DNA of 64,000 nucleotides from JAWPMT01 sp965227935 (lineage in GTDB: Bacteria; Bacteroidota; Bacteroidia; Cytophagales; Cyclobacteriaceae): NCBI GenBank assembly GCA_965227935.1, contig CBDDGS010000043.1:1178001-1242000 (forward strand), read 5' to 3'. Of the stretch, positions 1 to 9,500 are shown piece after piece. The notes under the pieces were generated by a model. The model ran no database searches, was not told where the DNA came from, and saw nothing but the letters and a program-made list of their open reading frames with translations. Position 1 is the first letter of the stretch. Every line of letters begins with the position of its first letter. A program made the translations under genes and the position numbers.

Positions 1-567
1 GGAGTCGACAGGTAGTGCGCATGCCACACGGAGCACGGTGCCCTCCGTAGCAGAGGAAACAGTCAGGTGACCTTTTGACCCGCCCACCCCGACGGGAAAC
101 ATCACAGGGTTTTCACCAACGACCGCATAGACCTGCCCGCTCACAAAACCGTCCCCGTCCACGCTGATCTCATCGGAAAGAATGAGCCGATGATCATCGT
201 CGGCGATAAATGACCCGTCTGTCAAAGACAAGTTGTTTTGCACTAGCGCCCAGGGGGCGGTCAAAGTCAACACACCACCATTCGTTATTGTCATCTCATT
301 GACCACAAGGGAGTCTCCCGCCAGGACTTGTTGCCCAGTACCCGCAAAACTTAGGTTGCCTGTTTCCAGGTTGGCATCAAAGTCCACGCTCGCCGTACCG
401 ATGATCTGTCCGTTGTTTTCTACCTGACCACCAAGTGAGGCATCCGCTCCCAGGAAGAGGGTACTGTTCGCACCGATGCTCATGGACGTCTCAGGCCCCA
501 TGACCAGCCCCTGCCCCGCCGTCACCATCGCACTCAGGAGGCAGCCAAAGATCAAATAGCACCTCAT
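1..567 (-). CDS. Secreted surface protein, 3' end beyond the window (partial)
   Basis: This frame is open from an ATG at 567 down to base 1 (189 codons) and leaves the window. It begins with a short charged stretch and a hydrophobic segment ending near residue 18, read as a Sec signal peptide; a Cys at residue 9 sits in a poor lipobox. The mature part is low in Cys and rich in Gly, Thr, Asn and short beta-strand-like segments, and it has the phrase NPVMFPVG, which is common in Bacteroidota surface proteins built of beta-repeats. The start lies 4 bases after the stop of the upstream gene, so the two are probably one transcript. The function is unknown; export by type IX secretion is a guess because the C-terminus is missing. 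Confidence 0.7.
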   Translation of the reverse strand, partial: MRCYLIFGCLLSAMVTAGQGLVMGPETSMSIGANSTLFLGADASLGGQVENNGQIIGTASVDFDANLETGNLSFAGTGQQVLAGDSLVVNEMTITNGGVLTLTAPWALVQNNLSLTDGSFIADDDHRLILSDEISVDGDGFVSGQVYAVVGENPVMFPVGVGGSKGHLTVSSATEGTVLRVACALPVDS

Positions 568-571
568 AATA

Positions 572-2455
572 TTATTTGTTAATGGACCTGGAAACTTCCA
601 CCCATCGACCCAGGACGTTGTCGTAGATGAAGGTGATCGAACTGCCGGCTGGGAGTATTACGCTATTGGGATCACCACTCCCCTGTATGTCCAGATTGTG
701 CCCCCCGATGCTGTCCCAATCAATAATTTCAATAAGAAATGAATCAGTTCCGTTGGCGACGGTTCCAGAATTCGTGAGTACCACTTGCTGACCAGGGTCT
801 CCTGCCTCCAGTGACCTCAGAGAGGAAGTTGACAGACCCGATTCGAGGGGAAAGAAGGGAGTATCCGGAAGACCGGCCAGCACACCAGACCCTGGTACGA
901 GGGTAACTGTCGGCGCGGTCGCAAGCCCTGACGCAGATTCAGTCACTACTCTCAGCCACTCCGTGCCATTGTGCACGAGAAACTCATTGTTGCCCTGGTG
1001 ATACTGCATGGTACCACCTCCGACAGCGGTCCCCGAACTGGTATCGTGGGACCCGATCTGGACCGTATTGGCTATGCGCATGCTCCCAAAAGCCCGGACC
1101 GTATCTCGCCCGGCAAATAGCGTGGGCACCACATCATTGTTCAAATCAAGCACCTGATGGTCATTGGAGGTTGCGTCTACAGCGAACATTTTTACCCCAT
1201 CCTCCTCGAGGAAGACGATACCGGAGCTGACACCCCCGGTCCTACTTATAAGCTTTGATTCTGAGGCATAGACGTTGTTACCGATAATCTCTCCCACGAT
1301 AGGCCCCTGATCATTGCTCCCATTGTAGTGAAAGAAACCCAGATTCTCCCCAACCTGGAAGGTCGCCAATGGTAGTTGCGTGTTGACACCGAATCGGTAG
1401 AGGGGTGAATTGATACCGTCGCCAAAAACGATCGTGTTTGACAGCGCTGCCACAGTCTCAGTGCCAAATGCCATGGCATTCTCGACGCCTCCAGTGACAC
1501 TCGCACCAACACCCATGGCGATGCCACGATTGCCGCTGACAAATGTACCAGGCCCGATGGCCAGGCCGGCTACGTTATTGGTGTTTGTTCGGGCGCCATA
1601 ACCCATGATGATATTCATGCTTCCGGGTTCAGTTCTGAGATCCGTCCCATTAGCGATAACAATATTGTTCATACCGATGGGCAGATCAGCCACGTAGCCC
1701 ATCAGGTGGTTGCTGTCGGCATCCACTGTAAAGAGATCATTCGACTTCAATTCGAGTACTGCATCGTCCAGGATCTCAATGGCTTCCTGCACGTTGCTAG
1801 CCGCAAAAGATGCATTCTCAGAGTTGAAGTCCAGGTTTCCTCCCGGTATATCCACCAGCGAAGTCTCATCATAGATCATGCCGTACATCTCATCAATCGC
1901 GCTTTGTACATCTGCAGAACCAAGTCCAGACTCAACCCCGGAGTATGCAATGTCAACGGCCTCACCCTTACCCACGCGGTCGTCAAGCTCATCGATCGCA
2001 TCCTGCACATTTTGGGCAGTGAGCAGCGAGCTATCACTATCGTAGGCTATCTCTGTTGCTACCATGTCTATTGATGGCACGATGACACCCAGATCCACCT
2101 CGTTGCCATTGTCGATCCTCAGGATATTGCCATCCAGCGTCAGCTGCTGGTCATCACTCACTGAGAGAGCGATCCATGAGGGTGCATGCCAATAGTAGAA
2201 GAGATTTTCATCCGTATCGAATACCAATAGGCCATTGTCCGCAGCCGCCAGTGCCATAGCACCTCGCTGACTCGCAGAGAGCGTAGGCACCAGGAGGCCC
2301 TGATCTCCATTCGGTGCGTGCAGATGCAGCACGGCATTGCCATTGGGGGCATCCGTATTGATACCTATCGTCTGATCTTGTGAAAACGCCTGAAGCAACA
2401 ACATACACAATGCCACTGCCAGTACTATTCTTATGAAGGGGTTCTGTCTTTCCAT
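572..2455 (-). CDS. Secreted tail-fibre-like protein with YadA-head-like repeats
   Basis: 627 aa with a signal peptide (about residues 1-25, ending near AFSQ). Residues 28-95 match the opening usual in Bacteroidota exported structural proteins (IGINTDAPNG, then GLLVPTLSASQRGAM, then LLVFDTDENLFYYW). Three copies of a helical unit follow, with cores NVQDAIDEL at 149, DVQSAIDEM at 182 and NVQEAIEIL at 221, as seen in phage tail fibres and trimeric adhesins. Residues about 265-345 contain left-handed parallel beta-roll style repeats (AIGPGTFVSG, GIAMGVGASV, AMAFGTETV) resembling YadA heads. No C-terminal membrane anchor or T9SS tail is visible. It lies upstream of, and is probably co-transcribed with, the truncated secreted protein. 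Inferred role: trimeric fibrous surface structure; the exact role is unknown. Confidence 0.75.
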   Translation of the reverse strand: MERQNPFIRIVLAVALCMLLLQAFSQDQTIGINTDAPNGNAVLHLHAPNGDQGLLVPTLSASQRGAMALAAADNGLLVFDTDENLFYYWHAPSWIALSVSDDQQLTLDGNILRIDNGNEVDLGVIVPSIDMVATEIAYDSDSSLLTAQNVQDAIDELDDRVGKGEAVDIAYSGVESGLGSADVQSAIDEMYGMIYDETSLVDIPGGNLDFNSENASFAASNVQEAIEILDDAVLELKSNDLFTVDADSNHLMGYVADLPIGMNNIVIANGTDLRTEPGSMNIIMGYGARTNTNNVAGLAIGPGTFVSGNRGIAMGVGASVTGGVENAMAFGTETVAALSNTIVFGDGINSPLYRFGVNTQLPLATFQVGENLGFFHYNGSNDQGPIVGEIIGNNVYASESKLISRTGGVSSGIVFLEEDGVKMFAVDATSNDHQVLDLNNDVVPTLFAGRDTVRAFGSMRIANTVQIGSHDTSSGTAVGGGTMQYHQGNNEFLVHNGTEWLRVVTESASGLATAPTVTLVPGSGVLAGLPDTPFFPLESGLSTSSLRSLEAGDPGQQVVLTNSGTVANGTDSFLIEIIDWDSIGGHNLDIQGSGDPNSVILPAGSSITFIYDNVLGRWVEVSRSINK

Positions 2456-3034
2456 ACAGCCACAGTCTTGTTTTGGTTCTTAAAGGAAGGGATGCTGAGA
2501 ACCCTTCAGTTGTTTTTGATTTAATAGTGTGTATCTCATTGTCAAATGGTGACAATTAGACTTAGTGCTGGAAAAAGTGTTGGTCGACAAGCGAAATCAG
2601 CACCAATGACCTTCCGGCTCATAATGATGCTAGGTTAAAAGAAAGCAATCCCGCCGGTATGTGGTAATAATTCCTCACCAGTGGGAATGATCCGGGCGTC
2701 AGTAGGGGAAAAATTGAGAAAATGTCACAGAAACTAGCATTTTGGGCAATTGATCGCCCTTTTCATCGCCTCAAAGTGCGCATTGGGCCGGCGAAGATTG
2801 CCAAACATCGAAATGGCTTGCATTTCAGGTGGAGAGAACAGGCCTACTTCCACCTCTCGGGAAGTTCCCGCTGTCCGCTCTAGTCCGGCCGCGCGAGCCC
2901 TCCACTCAGGCCTCGCCGACTGCCACTCCCATCGGGTCTATATAGCCAGGTTCTGTGGCTTCGACCTCTCCTTTGCCATGTCGGTGTCCTCACCGACTTC
3001 AAGCAGGCCTACGAGGCTTAGAGTCTAGATCCAA

Positions 3035-3155
3035 CCCTCCTCCGTCCCCAGAGGGACAAATGAAGTGACATTCATCGGACGCTCAGTACTGCATCAGGAA
3101 TCTGGAGGAGGTCATCACCCTCCAGATAAGATGTCGGTGATAACACCAACAGCGG
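3035..3155 (+). repeat. Dispersed repeat, copy A
   Basis: Begins CCCTCC, contains an ATGAA/TTCAT stem, then GGAATCTGGAGG facing a CCCTCC, then a GTCGGTG-N4-CACCAAC hairpin. The same order of parts recurs 159 bases downstream and, inverted, at 4322-4444. It shows no coding capacity. Confidence 0.6.
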
Positions 3156-3193
3156 CAAAAAGTGCTACTCAACTTGGAGTCTCAGACGCCCTA

Positions 3194-3322
3194 CCCCTCC
3201 CCTCCGTCATTCAGCAGAAATGAAGGAATTGGACCTTCATAGGTTGCGGATCAATTCTGCGTTGGGAATCTGGAGGGGTTGACCCCCTCCCAATCGTCCG
3301 TTGAGAAAAACACCAACGACGG
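3194..3322 (+). repeat. Dispersed repeat, copy B
   Basis: Same organisation as the copy at 3035: CCCTCC, an ATGAAGG/CCTTCAT stem, GGAATCTGGAGG followed by CCCCCTCC, then CGTTG-N-CACCAACG. The arms differ in sequence from copy A but stay complementary in several places. Confidence 0.6.
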
Positions 3323-3401
3323 CCATCCATATGAGGTTGGTCATTGTTTAGTTTCAGGGCTCTCCCCAAATTGTATGTACTAAAAACATGTCTCCCAAAT
3401 C

Positions 3402-3749
3402 ATGGATCCTGCTGTTGATAAGTACATAGCAAAACAGGATTCTCCCCAGAGAGAAATCTGTGAAAAAGTGCGCGGACTGCTGCTGCGCACAATTCCCGAT
3501 ATCCAGGAGGAAATGAAGTGGGGTGTCCCTGCGTATGGAGGTGGGAGATTCTACTTCGTTGCTCTGCGGGATCATGTGAATATTGGATTCTCGCTGAAGG
3601 GGCTGACGCCCGAGGAGACAGCGCTCTTCGAAGGCAGTGGCAAAACGATGCGCCATGTCAAGGTCCTTTCTCCCGAGTCGATGGATACTGAGCGAATAAC
3701 ATCATTACTGCATCTTGTACAAGACAGGCACCATAATTCCGTGACGTAG
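3402..3749 (+). CDS. DUF1801 (YdhG-like) domain protein
   Basis: 115 aa, one small domain. The N-terminal part, with PQREICEKVRGLLLRTIPD followed by EEMKWGVPAY, is characteristic of the DUF1801/YdhG fold, and the FYFVALRDHVNIGF strand block follows as expected. The C-terminal helix resembles the closing part of the family. No signal peptide or membrane segment is present, so it is cytosolic. The biochemical role of the family is not established; members are small single-domain proteins with a SufE-unrelated alpha/beta fold. It stands alone between repeat-rich intergenic DNA, with no partner gene. The ATG at 3402 fits the usual family N-terminus. Confidence 0.8.
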   Translation: MDPAVDKYIAKQDSPQREICEKVRGLLLRTIPDIQEEMKWGVPAYGGGRFYFVALRDHVNIGFSLKGLTPEETALFEGSGKTMRHVKVLSPESMDTERITSLLHLVQDRHHNSVT

Positions 3750-4102
3750 CCCGCCACAATAGCCCTCCCTCCTCTTATTTGCGGATATTCAATCCCACTT
3801 TCACAGCGGGCCAGGGGCGTGATCACCAATTCCTGATAGTCTTCACCCCAAAAAACACCAATCGAAATACAACAACGGGAACGACTAGCCAATACCACCA
3901 CTCCATTTATCGAAACTAACTTTTGTGGCGTTTCAAGCGAATGCGGAAGGATCACGACAAACAAGGCGACCCTTCTCTCCGGAATAAGAATAATTACCTC
4001 TGGCCGCAGGATCTAAATCCCCCTTTTTAAAGGGGGCGCAGGGGGATTTTTATCCATCATTTGTTCCTTCTTCAATTCACCCAAAGAAAAAGGGCACGCT
4101 TC
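3750..4102. other. Intergenic region with one palindromic repeat
   Basis: No protein-like frame. The only structure seen is the C5/G5-rich element at 4015-4048. The last part leads into the tRNA promoter at 4103. Confidence 0.5.
4015..4048. repeat. CCCCCTTT/AAAGGGGG nested palindrome, copy 1
   Basis: AAATCCCCC, TTT-rich loop, AAAGGGGGC, then AGGGGGATTT: the inner CCCCCTTT pairs with AAAGGGGG, and the outer AATCCCCC can instead pair with the terminal GGGGGATT. A copy with the same layout and orientation lies at 37511-37544. Elements of this form are widespread between genes in Bacteroidota. Confidence 0.75.
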
Positions 4103-4132
4103 TTGCAAAATGGCACGAAGACTTTAAATTTG
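4103..4132 (+). promoter_or_regulatory. Bacteroidota-type promoter of the tRNA-Ser gene
   Basis: TTG at 4103-4105, exactly 19 bases, then TAAATTTG at 4125-4132. This matches the known Bacteroidota consensus TTG-N19/21-TAnnTTTG at both boxes. Transcription would start about 4137-4140, roughly 30 bases before the mature tRNA. Confidence 0.75.
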
Positions 4133-4167
4133 CGTTCCGAATTTTAGATCACTATCACTAAACATAC

Positions 4168-4252
4168 AGAGGAGTGGCAGAGTGGTCGAATGCGGCGGTC
4201 TTGAAAACCGTTGTACCGAGAGGTACCGGGGGTTCGAATCCCTCCTCCTCTG
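4168..4252 (+). tRNA. tRNA-Ser(TGA)
   Basis: 85 bases and a full cloverleaf. The acceptor AGAGGAG (4168-4174) pairs perfectly with CTCCTCT (4245-4251), with discriminator G at 4252. The anticodon stem is GCGGT/ACCGT with loop CTTGAAA, giving anticodon TGA. A long variable arm (TTGTACCGAGAGGTACC region) marks it as a class II serine tRNA. The T-arm loop is TTCGAAT. CCA is not encoded. The gene has its own upstream promoter and a terminator 10 bases downstream, so it is a single-gene unit. Confidence 0.97.
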
Positions 4253-4261
4253 CAAGAAAAG

Positions 4262-4287
4262 CCCTGGCGGAAACGTCAGGGTTTTTT
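4262..4287 (+). terminator. Intrinsic terminator after tRNA-Ser
   Basis: Stem CCCTGGCG (4262-4269) with CGTCAGGG (4274-4281), one G-T pair, a 4-base loop, followed by six T. Confidence 0.9.
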
Positions 4288-4716
4288 CGTTTGCAGAAGC
4301 CAAGGCGAATCTCAAGCCGACGCATTTGGTGTTTTCACCAACAGCCCAGTCATCCCCCTCCTCCAGATTCCCGACGCAGACAAACTGGCTGCCTTACAGT
4401 CCCCTGACACGCGGAGTCTGCTGGGAATGACGGAGGAGGGAGGAACCGTCAGAGACTCCACCTGCGCTCTGAGTGATGGCTACTGTTGCACGAAGCCACC
4501 GCACGATCCAAATAGACTCGATCGGAGGGGCAGCCAGCATGGCACGGCGGGCCGGTGGCGGGGCTGAGCTAGACCGGAGAGCGGGACCAACAGCAAGAAG
4601 TGAAAGTACAACCGATCTCTCCAACAAGCGCGTCTTCAATGCTTTTCAAATGGCTTACTTCACCGACACCCCAAAATGAATATCTTTAGGGTCCCCAAAA
4701 AATAACTATTAAGCCA
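4288..4716. other. Intergenic region with inverted copy of the 3 kb repeat
   Basis: Overlapping short frames here do not resemble proteins and change frame freely. The recognisable content is the inverted repeat copy at 4322-4444. The rest, up to the acyl-CoA dehydrogenase, shows nothing I can name. Confidence 0.5.
4322..4444 (-). repeat. Dispersed repeat, copy C (inverted)
   Basis: Read on the minus strand it runs CCTCCGTCATTCCCAGCAGA, about 45 bases, GTCGGGAATCTGGAGG, then GTTGGTG-AAAA-CACCAA. This is the same part order as copies A and B at 3035 and 3194. The GTCATTC...GAATCTGGAGG ends resemble the common bacterial GTCATTC-type palindromic element. Confidence 0.55.
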
Positions 4717-6525
4717 ATGAGCAATCAATATGTAGATCTGGATACCCTGCGCTTCGTTCTCTACGACGTGCACAAAATCGATGCACTACTCGAAAAGGAC
4801 CGCTATGCGTCTTACGATCGGGAAGCCATAGACCTACTGCTGGATGCTATCAAGGAGCTCTCCGATAAGGAGTTGTATCCCTACCTCCGCGAAATGGACG
4901 AGCAGCCCGCCCACTACAAGGATGGACGAATCCTCATCCACCCACAGTTCGAGCGGATCCTGGAGAAGATTGGTGAGATGGGCTTTGTCGGCGCCTCCTT
5001 CGACGAAAAGGACGGCGGCCTCCAATTGCCCGTGTCAGTTTTCAATGCCGCTTACTTCATCATGGAAGCAGCCAACAACCATGTGCCTGGCTACCTGGGA
5101 TTGACAGCAGGCGCAGCCAATCTGATTGCTACGTTTGGCAGCGAAGAGCAAAAGGCGCTCTACCTGGAAAAGATGCTGTCCATGAAATGGAGTGGCACCA
5201 TGTGTCTGACTGAGCCGCAAGCGGGTAGCTCTCTGTCCGACGTTGTCACCTCCGCCAAGCCAAAAGGTGATGGTACATACATCATTGATGGGCAGAAGAT
5301 CTTCATCTCTTCGGGAGACTACCAGTTTGTCGACAACATCGTCCACCTGGTGCTGGCGAGAATTGAAGGGGCCCCTGCGGGTACCAAGGGCATATCTCTA
5401 TTCATCGTTCCCAAGTTTAGACCGGAAGATGGCGGCTTGACGGAGAACCACGTTGCTACACTTGGCGAGTTCCAGAAGCTTGGACAGAAAGGGTATTGCA
5501 CGGCGCACATCGGCTTCAGCGACGGTGGGGAAACGGTAGGTTGGCTCGTCGGCGAACCCCACAACGGCTTGCGGTACATGTTCCAGATGATGAATGAAGC
5601 CCGTATTGCCACAGGTCGGATGGGCGCGGCCATTGCCTCAGGGGCCTATCATCATTCATTGGCCTACGCCAAGGAACGTCCGCAGGGACGCCGACTGAAT
5701 AGTACTGGGCAGAAAAACGTGAATGAAGAGCAAACCCTCATCATCAACCACCCGGATGTGAAGAGAATGCTGCTCCTGCAAAAGGCCATCGTCGAGGGTG
5801 CCATGAGTCTCATCACAGAAGCCTCGAACTTCCTGGACAAGGAATTGGTGGCACCACCAGAAGAGAAAGAGGCCTACAATATGCTACTGGAGCTGCTAAC
5901 GCCGGTGGTAAAGACCTTCCCCGCGGAGCAGGGACGCGTCGCCGTGGACAATGGGGTGCAGGTCCTGGGTGGCTATGGCTTTACGATGGACTTCATCCTG
6001 CAGCAGTACTATCGCGACATCAGGATCATCGCCATCTACGAAGGCACGACAGGTATCCAGTCACTGGACTTGCTTGGTCGAAAGGTCGGCCTGAAGAACG
6101 GCGAGGCACTGCAACGACTGGCAAAAGAAATCATGACAACCGTGGAAACAGGCTCGACCTATGACGAACTCAAGCCATACGCAGAGACGCTGCAGAAGAA
6201 CCTCGGCATGGTACAGGAGGTTTTGGGTGCACTGATGCCACTGGCAATGAAAGGTGATCATGAACGCTTCCTCGCTGATGCGACCGTGTTCATGGAAATG
6301 TTCAGCACCATCATCGTGGGGTGGCAATGGCTGAAGATGGCCACAGCTGCCAAGCAGGCGTTGCTGACTGGCTCAGGCACGTACAGTACTACCTTCTACG
6401 AAAGCAAGGTCCACACGATGAAATTCTACTACAAGTACGAGATGGGTAAGACGCGTGGTCTTGCCAAGGTGATCATGGATCAGCAAGACTTGACACTATC
6501 AGACGTTTCGGTCGCCTATTTCTAG
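4717..6525 (+). CDS. Acyl-CoA dehydrogenase, long (about 600 aa) type
   Basis: 602 aa, FAD-dependent oxidation of an acyl-CoA to the 2-enoyl-CoA. The order is N-terminal helical domain, middle beta domain with MCLTEPQAGSSLSDV (flavin/substrate contact), and C-terminal helical domain with IIAIYEGTTGIQSLDLLGRK. Glu442 of YEGT is the expected catalytic base. The extra C-terminal segment of about 130 aa and the total length place it in the DmdC/FadE-like long group rather than with the 380-aa enzymes. The substrate cannot be told from sequence; fatty acyl-CoA is the safe reading. It is cytosolic and a lone gene, with no beta-oxidation partners adjacent. It ends 17 bases from the convergent neighbour, with a perfect hairpin across its stop codon. 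Confidence 0.9.
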   Translation: MSNQYVDLDTLRFVLYDVHKIDALLEKDRYASYDREAIDLLLDAIKELSDKELYPYLREMDEQPAHYKDGRILIHPQFERILEKIGEMGFVGASFDEKDGGLQLPVSVFNAAYFIMEAANNHVPGYLGLTAGAANLIATFGSEEQKALYLEKMLSMKWSGTMCLTEPQAGSSLSDVVTSAKPKGDGTYIIDGQKIFISSGDYQFVDNIVHLVLARIEGAPAGTKGISLFIVPKFRPEDGGLTENHVATLGEFQKLGQKGYCTAHIGFSDGGETVGWLVGEPHNGLRYMFQMMNEARIATGRMGAAIASGAYHHSLAYAKERPQGRRLNSTGQKNVNEEQTLIINHPDVKRMLLLQKAIVEGAMSLITEASNFLDKELVAPPEEKEAYNMLLELLTPVVKTFPAEQGRVAVDNGVQVLGGYGFTMDFILQQYYRDIRIIAIYEGTTGIQSLDLLGRKVGLKNGEALQRLAKEIMTTVETGSTYDELKPYAETLQKNLGMVQEVLGALMPLAMKGDHERFLADATVFMEMFSTIIVGWQWLKMATAAKQALLTGSGTYSTTFYESKVHTMKFYYKYEMGKTRGLAKVIMDQQDLTLSDVSVAYF

Positions 6526-6531
6526 GCGACC
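6510..6531. terminator. Hairpin across the stop codon between convergent genes
   Basis: GGTCGCCTA (6510-6518) pairs perfectly with TAGGCGACC (6523-6531) around a TTTC loop. The TAG stop of the dehydrogenase is inside the right arm. There is no T-tract on either side, so terminator function for either strand is an inference from position. Confidence 0.55.
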
Positions 6532-6542
6532 TGTATTACTCA

Positions 6543-9500
6543 CTACCCTACAGGCACTTGTACAGTTACCTGGGCAATGGACCCCGAGCGGCTGAATAAC
6601 TCCTGAGAATCTTCAGCAGATAGCGTCAGACCGTCCGTAGTGCTCTGCTGCCCATCAGCCCTGTGCACCGTTATTGACCGCTGATTTGATCGCTCATACA
6701 CAATCGGGACCTGGCAGTAAGTAAACGCTAGCTGGCCTTCCGCGACGCTGAGCTCCTTCCAGGCACCCTTCACATCCAGAAATTCGAACTTACCCTCACT
6801 TGCCATGAACTCCTCTGTGTGCAGGAAGATCGGTGCGAAGGTGATCTGCCCTTTCGATACCCTCACGCCGAGTTCTGCCCATCGGTTGATGACATCCTCT
6901 TTTACCTGGCCTGTCATTCCGGGCTGTTGTACACCACGGCCTGCCGGCGTGTGAGAATAAGGATCAGTTGGCACGGCACCATACAGGTCCGGCGATTTGT
7001 TGATGCCAATTCCTGCCCTGATCTCATAGTAATGCTCGAACAGGCGCCCCATCAACTCCCATGAAACATCGTCGCTATGGTGCCAATAGATATTTTCCTG
7101 CGTGGCGAGTAGCAGCTTCGACACCATGTGCCAATAGATACTGCCAAGCCCCTCATAACCAAAGAATGTCCCCGATCTACCGGTGAAAGCCCGGTGATTG
7201 AACATCTCTTCGAATACCTGCAGATAGCTATCGTACTCGGCGTCCACCAATTCACCATATCCAGTGGCTTTCAGCTCATCCAACGCCTCTCTAAGACTAG
7301 CAGCGTTGTTGAAGGTGCCATTGAAGTGATAACCTCCGGTGGAGTCTGCCTTCAGCAAGGTGCTATTGCCATCGGCCAACAACTTGGCCGCCAATTGTGA
7401 CTTTGCGATGAAGTCTGCTGGTATGTTGTTCTTGGCCTGGAAGCGAGGCAGCTCACGATCAGGGTACAACATGTAGCTGTATTGATCCGGTCGGAAGATG
7501 GCACTGCCTTTCAGCGCGTCCAACACGGCGGTTGACTCTTCCAGATTCAGTAGGCCCGACGACAGCACAGCCACCTGACCTTCCAACATTTCATAGAGAT
7601 AGTCCACTTTCGCTTCGTCCCCGTCAAACTGAATGAGGTTGTAGGCGTGGTACAGCCCGTCAGATCGCTTATTCGCAACAATGCTGTGATCGAGGTACTC
7701 TAAAGTCACACCGAAGAAGTCAAGCATGTCCTGCGCTTTCACTTCGCCCGTTGATCCGTCGAAGCCAGCATACGCCTTATTGCGATAGGTCTCACCCAAT
7801 CGGCCCAAGGCATCCACTATGACCTTCCGATCTTCATTGGAAACAGCACCTGACAACAGGGCTCGATTGGATTGCAGAACATCAGCAATGCCCTTGAACA
7901 AATCAGCGACCGGTTGACTTACCTGGTACTCGTTGCCAGATTGCTGGCCAAAGAGGTCCTGGCAGAAAGTAACAAAGCGTCTGAGGTAGTACAAAGTGAC
8001 CATCGACACGCCATTCCCCACAAGGGCATTATTCGCATCGTTCCACTCCGGCCTCTGTGTATTGAGCCAGATACCTCCTTCGGGGATGAAGTTGGATAGC
8101 TTGGCTAGAAGCGTCACCAGCAGCTTCTCTGTCAGGTTCACACGCAGCAGGTCCCCATTGGGACCAAATACCAGTTTGCCGTCGGCGCCATGCGTCGTCA
8201 CACGCTGCTCGATGGTGTGGTGCAACGCATCATCGAAGTCAATGGTATCCTGTGGATCCTTGACGATGTCGTCGTAAGACTTTTGTCGGTAGGGTACGTT
8301 CGCATAAACGAACAGCGATTCGCTCAGCAGTGACTGGATCTGATCAGCGTAGTGATCGCTCGCCACCTCCATCAGCTTCAGCAGGTAAATGATCTGGTGG
8401 TCGCCCCAATACCCAATGTAAGACCAGGGATCATCTGGCTCGATGATTTCCCAATCAATGCCCTCACGTGTGATGCGATAGGGGTTGTAGCCATCGATGG
8501 TGGACGCATTGACGAACTTAGCAATCATCGAGATAACATACTCTGGAAAGGAAATACCCAGTGCCTCCCAGTTCTGGAAGATATCGCGCCAGTTGCCTTC
8601 GTAGCTCCGGATCTTGTGGCCCTCCTCATCTTTCACCTCAATAGAGAATCTATTCCAAGGCCGGCTAGGATCTCCATGCCGTCGGCTAAATGTCAGTGGC
8701 AGATACTCATAACAAACCCGAATCACATCTGCATTGCCTGTAGCGCGGGCTAGCCCAATCAGCTCTGTATATTGACATGTGTCCGGGAGGTTATTCAGGA
8801 AAGCGTTGTTCGCCAACTTGGGATTGATCGTAGCCATATAGTCGACGAAGTCGGCCTTCTCGACGAGGTACTGATCATCGAAGATCCCGCCTCTCATGAT
8901 ATTGAAGAGCACATTGCTATAGTGTCGCCCTGTACTGAGCTGGTCGCCCGTCAATTGAAGGCCGTCCGACATCGCTACCAGTGACATTAATGCCTTAGTG
9001 CCGTCATCGACGTCTTTCAGTAGCTCGTCCGCCAACTGCCCACGGTCACCCAGCTTTTGAATGACTTCATTGACATCGACCAGGTCTTGATTCACCTCGC
9101 AAGCAAACAGCCAGGTAGTCGCGTCACCCGCTGCAAGACTTTGGCTTGCACTGACGAAGTAAGCCCCACCCGAGGCCTTCACATCTACTTCCGTGGCGAC
9201 ATCGCCTCCTCTTCGAAAATGGTCTAGCTGCTTTGTAGAGAGGAGGACGGCATTAGAATCGACACCGGCGCTCCATACGGTGGTAGCCTTCAATGCTTCG
9301 CTGGGTTCGGCCTTGTCCACAATCATGGAGCTGAGCATGTACATGGCCAACCCGGACTGCTCATCCAGTTCGTTCTTTTTGTAAGCCGTGACGAGGTTGC
9401 TCCTGATGTTCTGAACTGCACTGCTCACGCCGTAAGGCATGATATTTTGGATACCATCCAGCAGTTCCACCTGGCGCTCGCTGTCGCCAATGTTGTCCAA

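Larger units (their letters stand above)
2456..3401. other. 945-base region without a convincing gene
   Basis: No reading frame here looks like a protein. The right half carries two copies of a 159-base-period repeat (3035-3155 and 3194-3322). Another small hairpin of the same kind, GTCGGTG-N4-CACCGAC with one internal mismatch, lies near 2980-2997. The left 280 bases hold the upstream region of the fibre gene at 2455. The rest looks like decayed intergenic sequence. Confidence 0.55.

Noticed and set aside
2750..3028. Open frame of 92 codons on the plus strand
   Set aside because: Composition is not protein-like, there is no homology-like motif and it lies in repeat-derived DNA.
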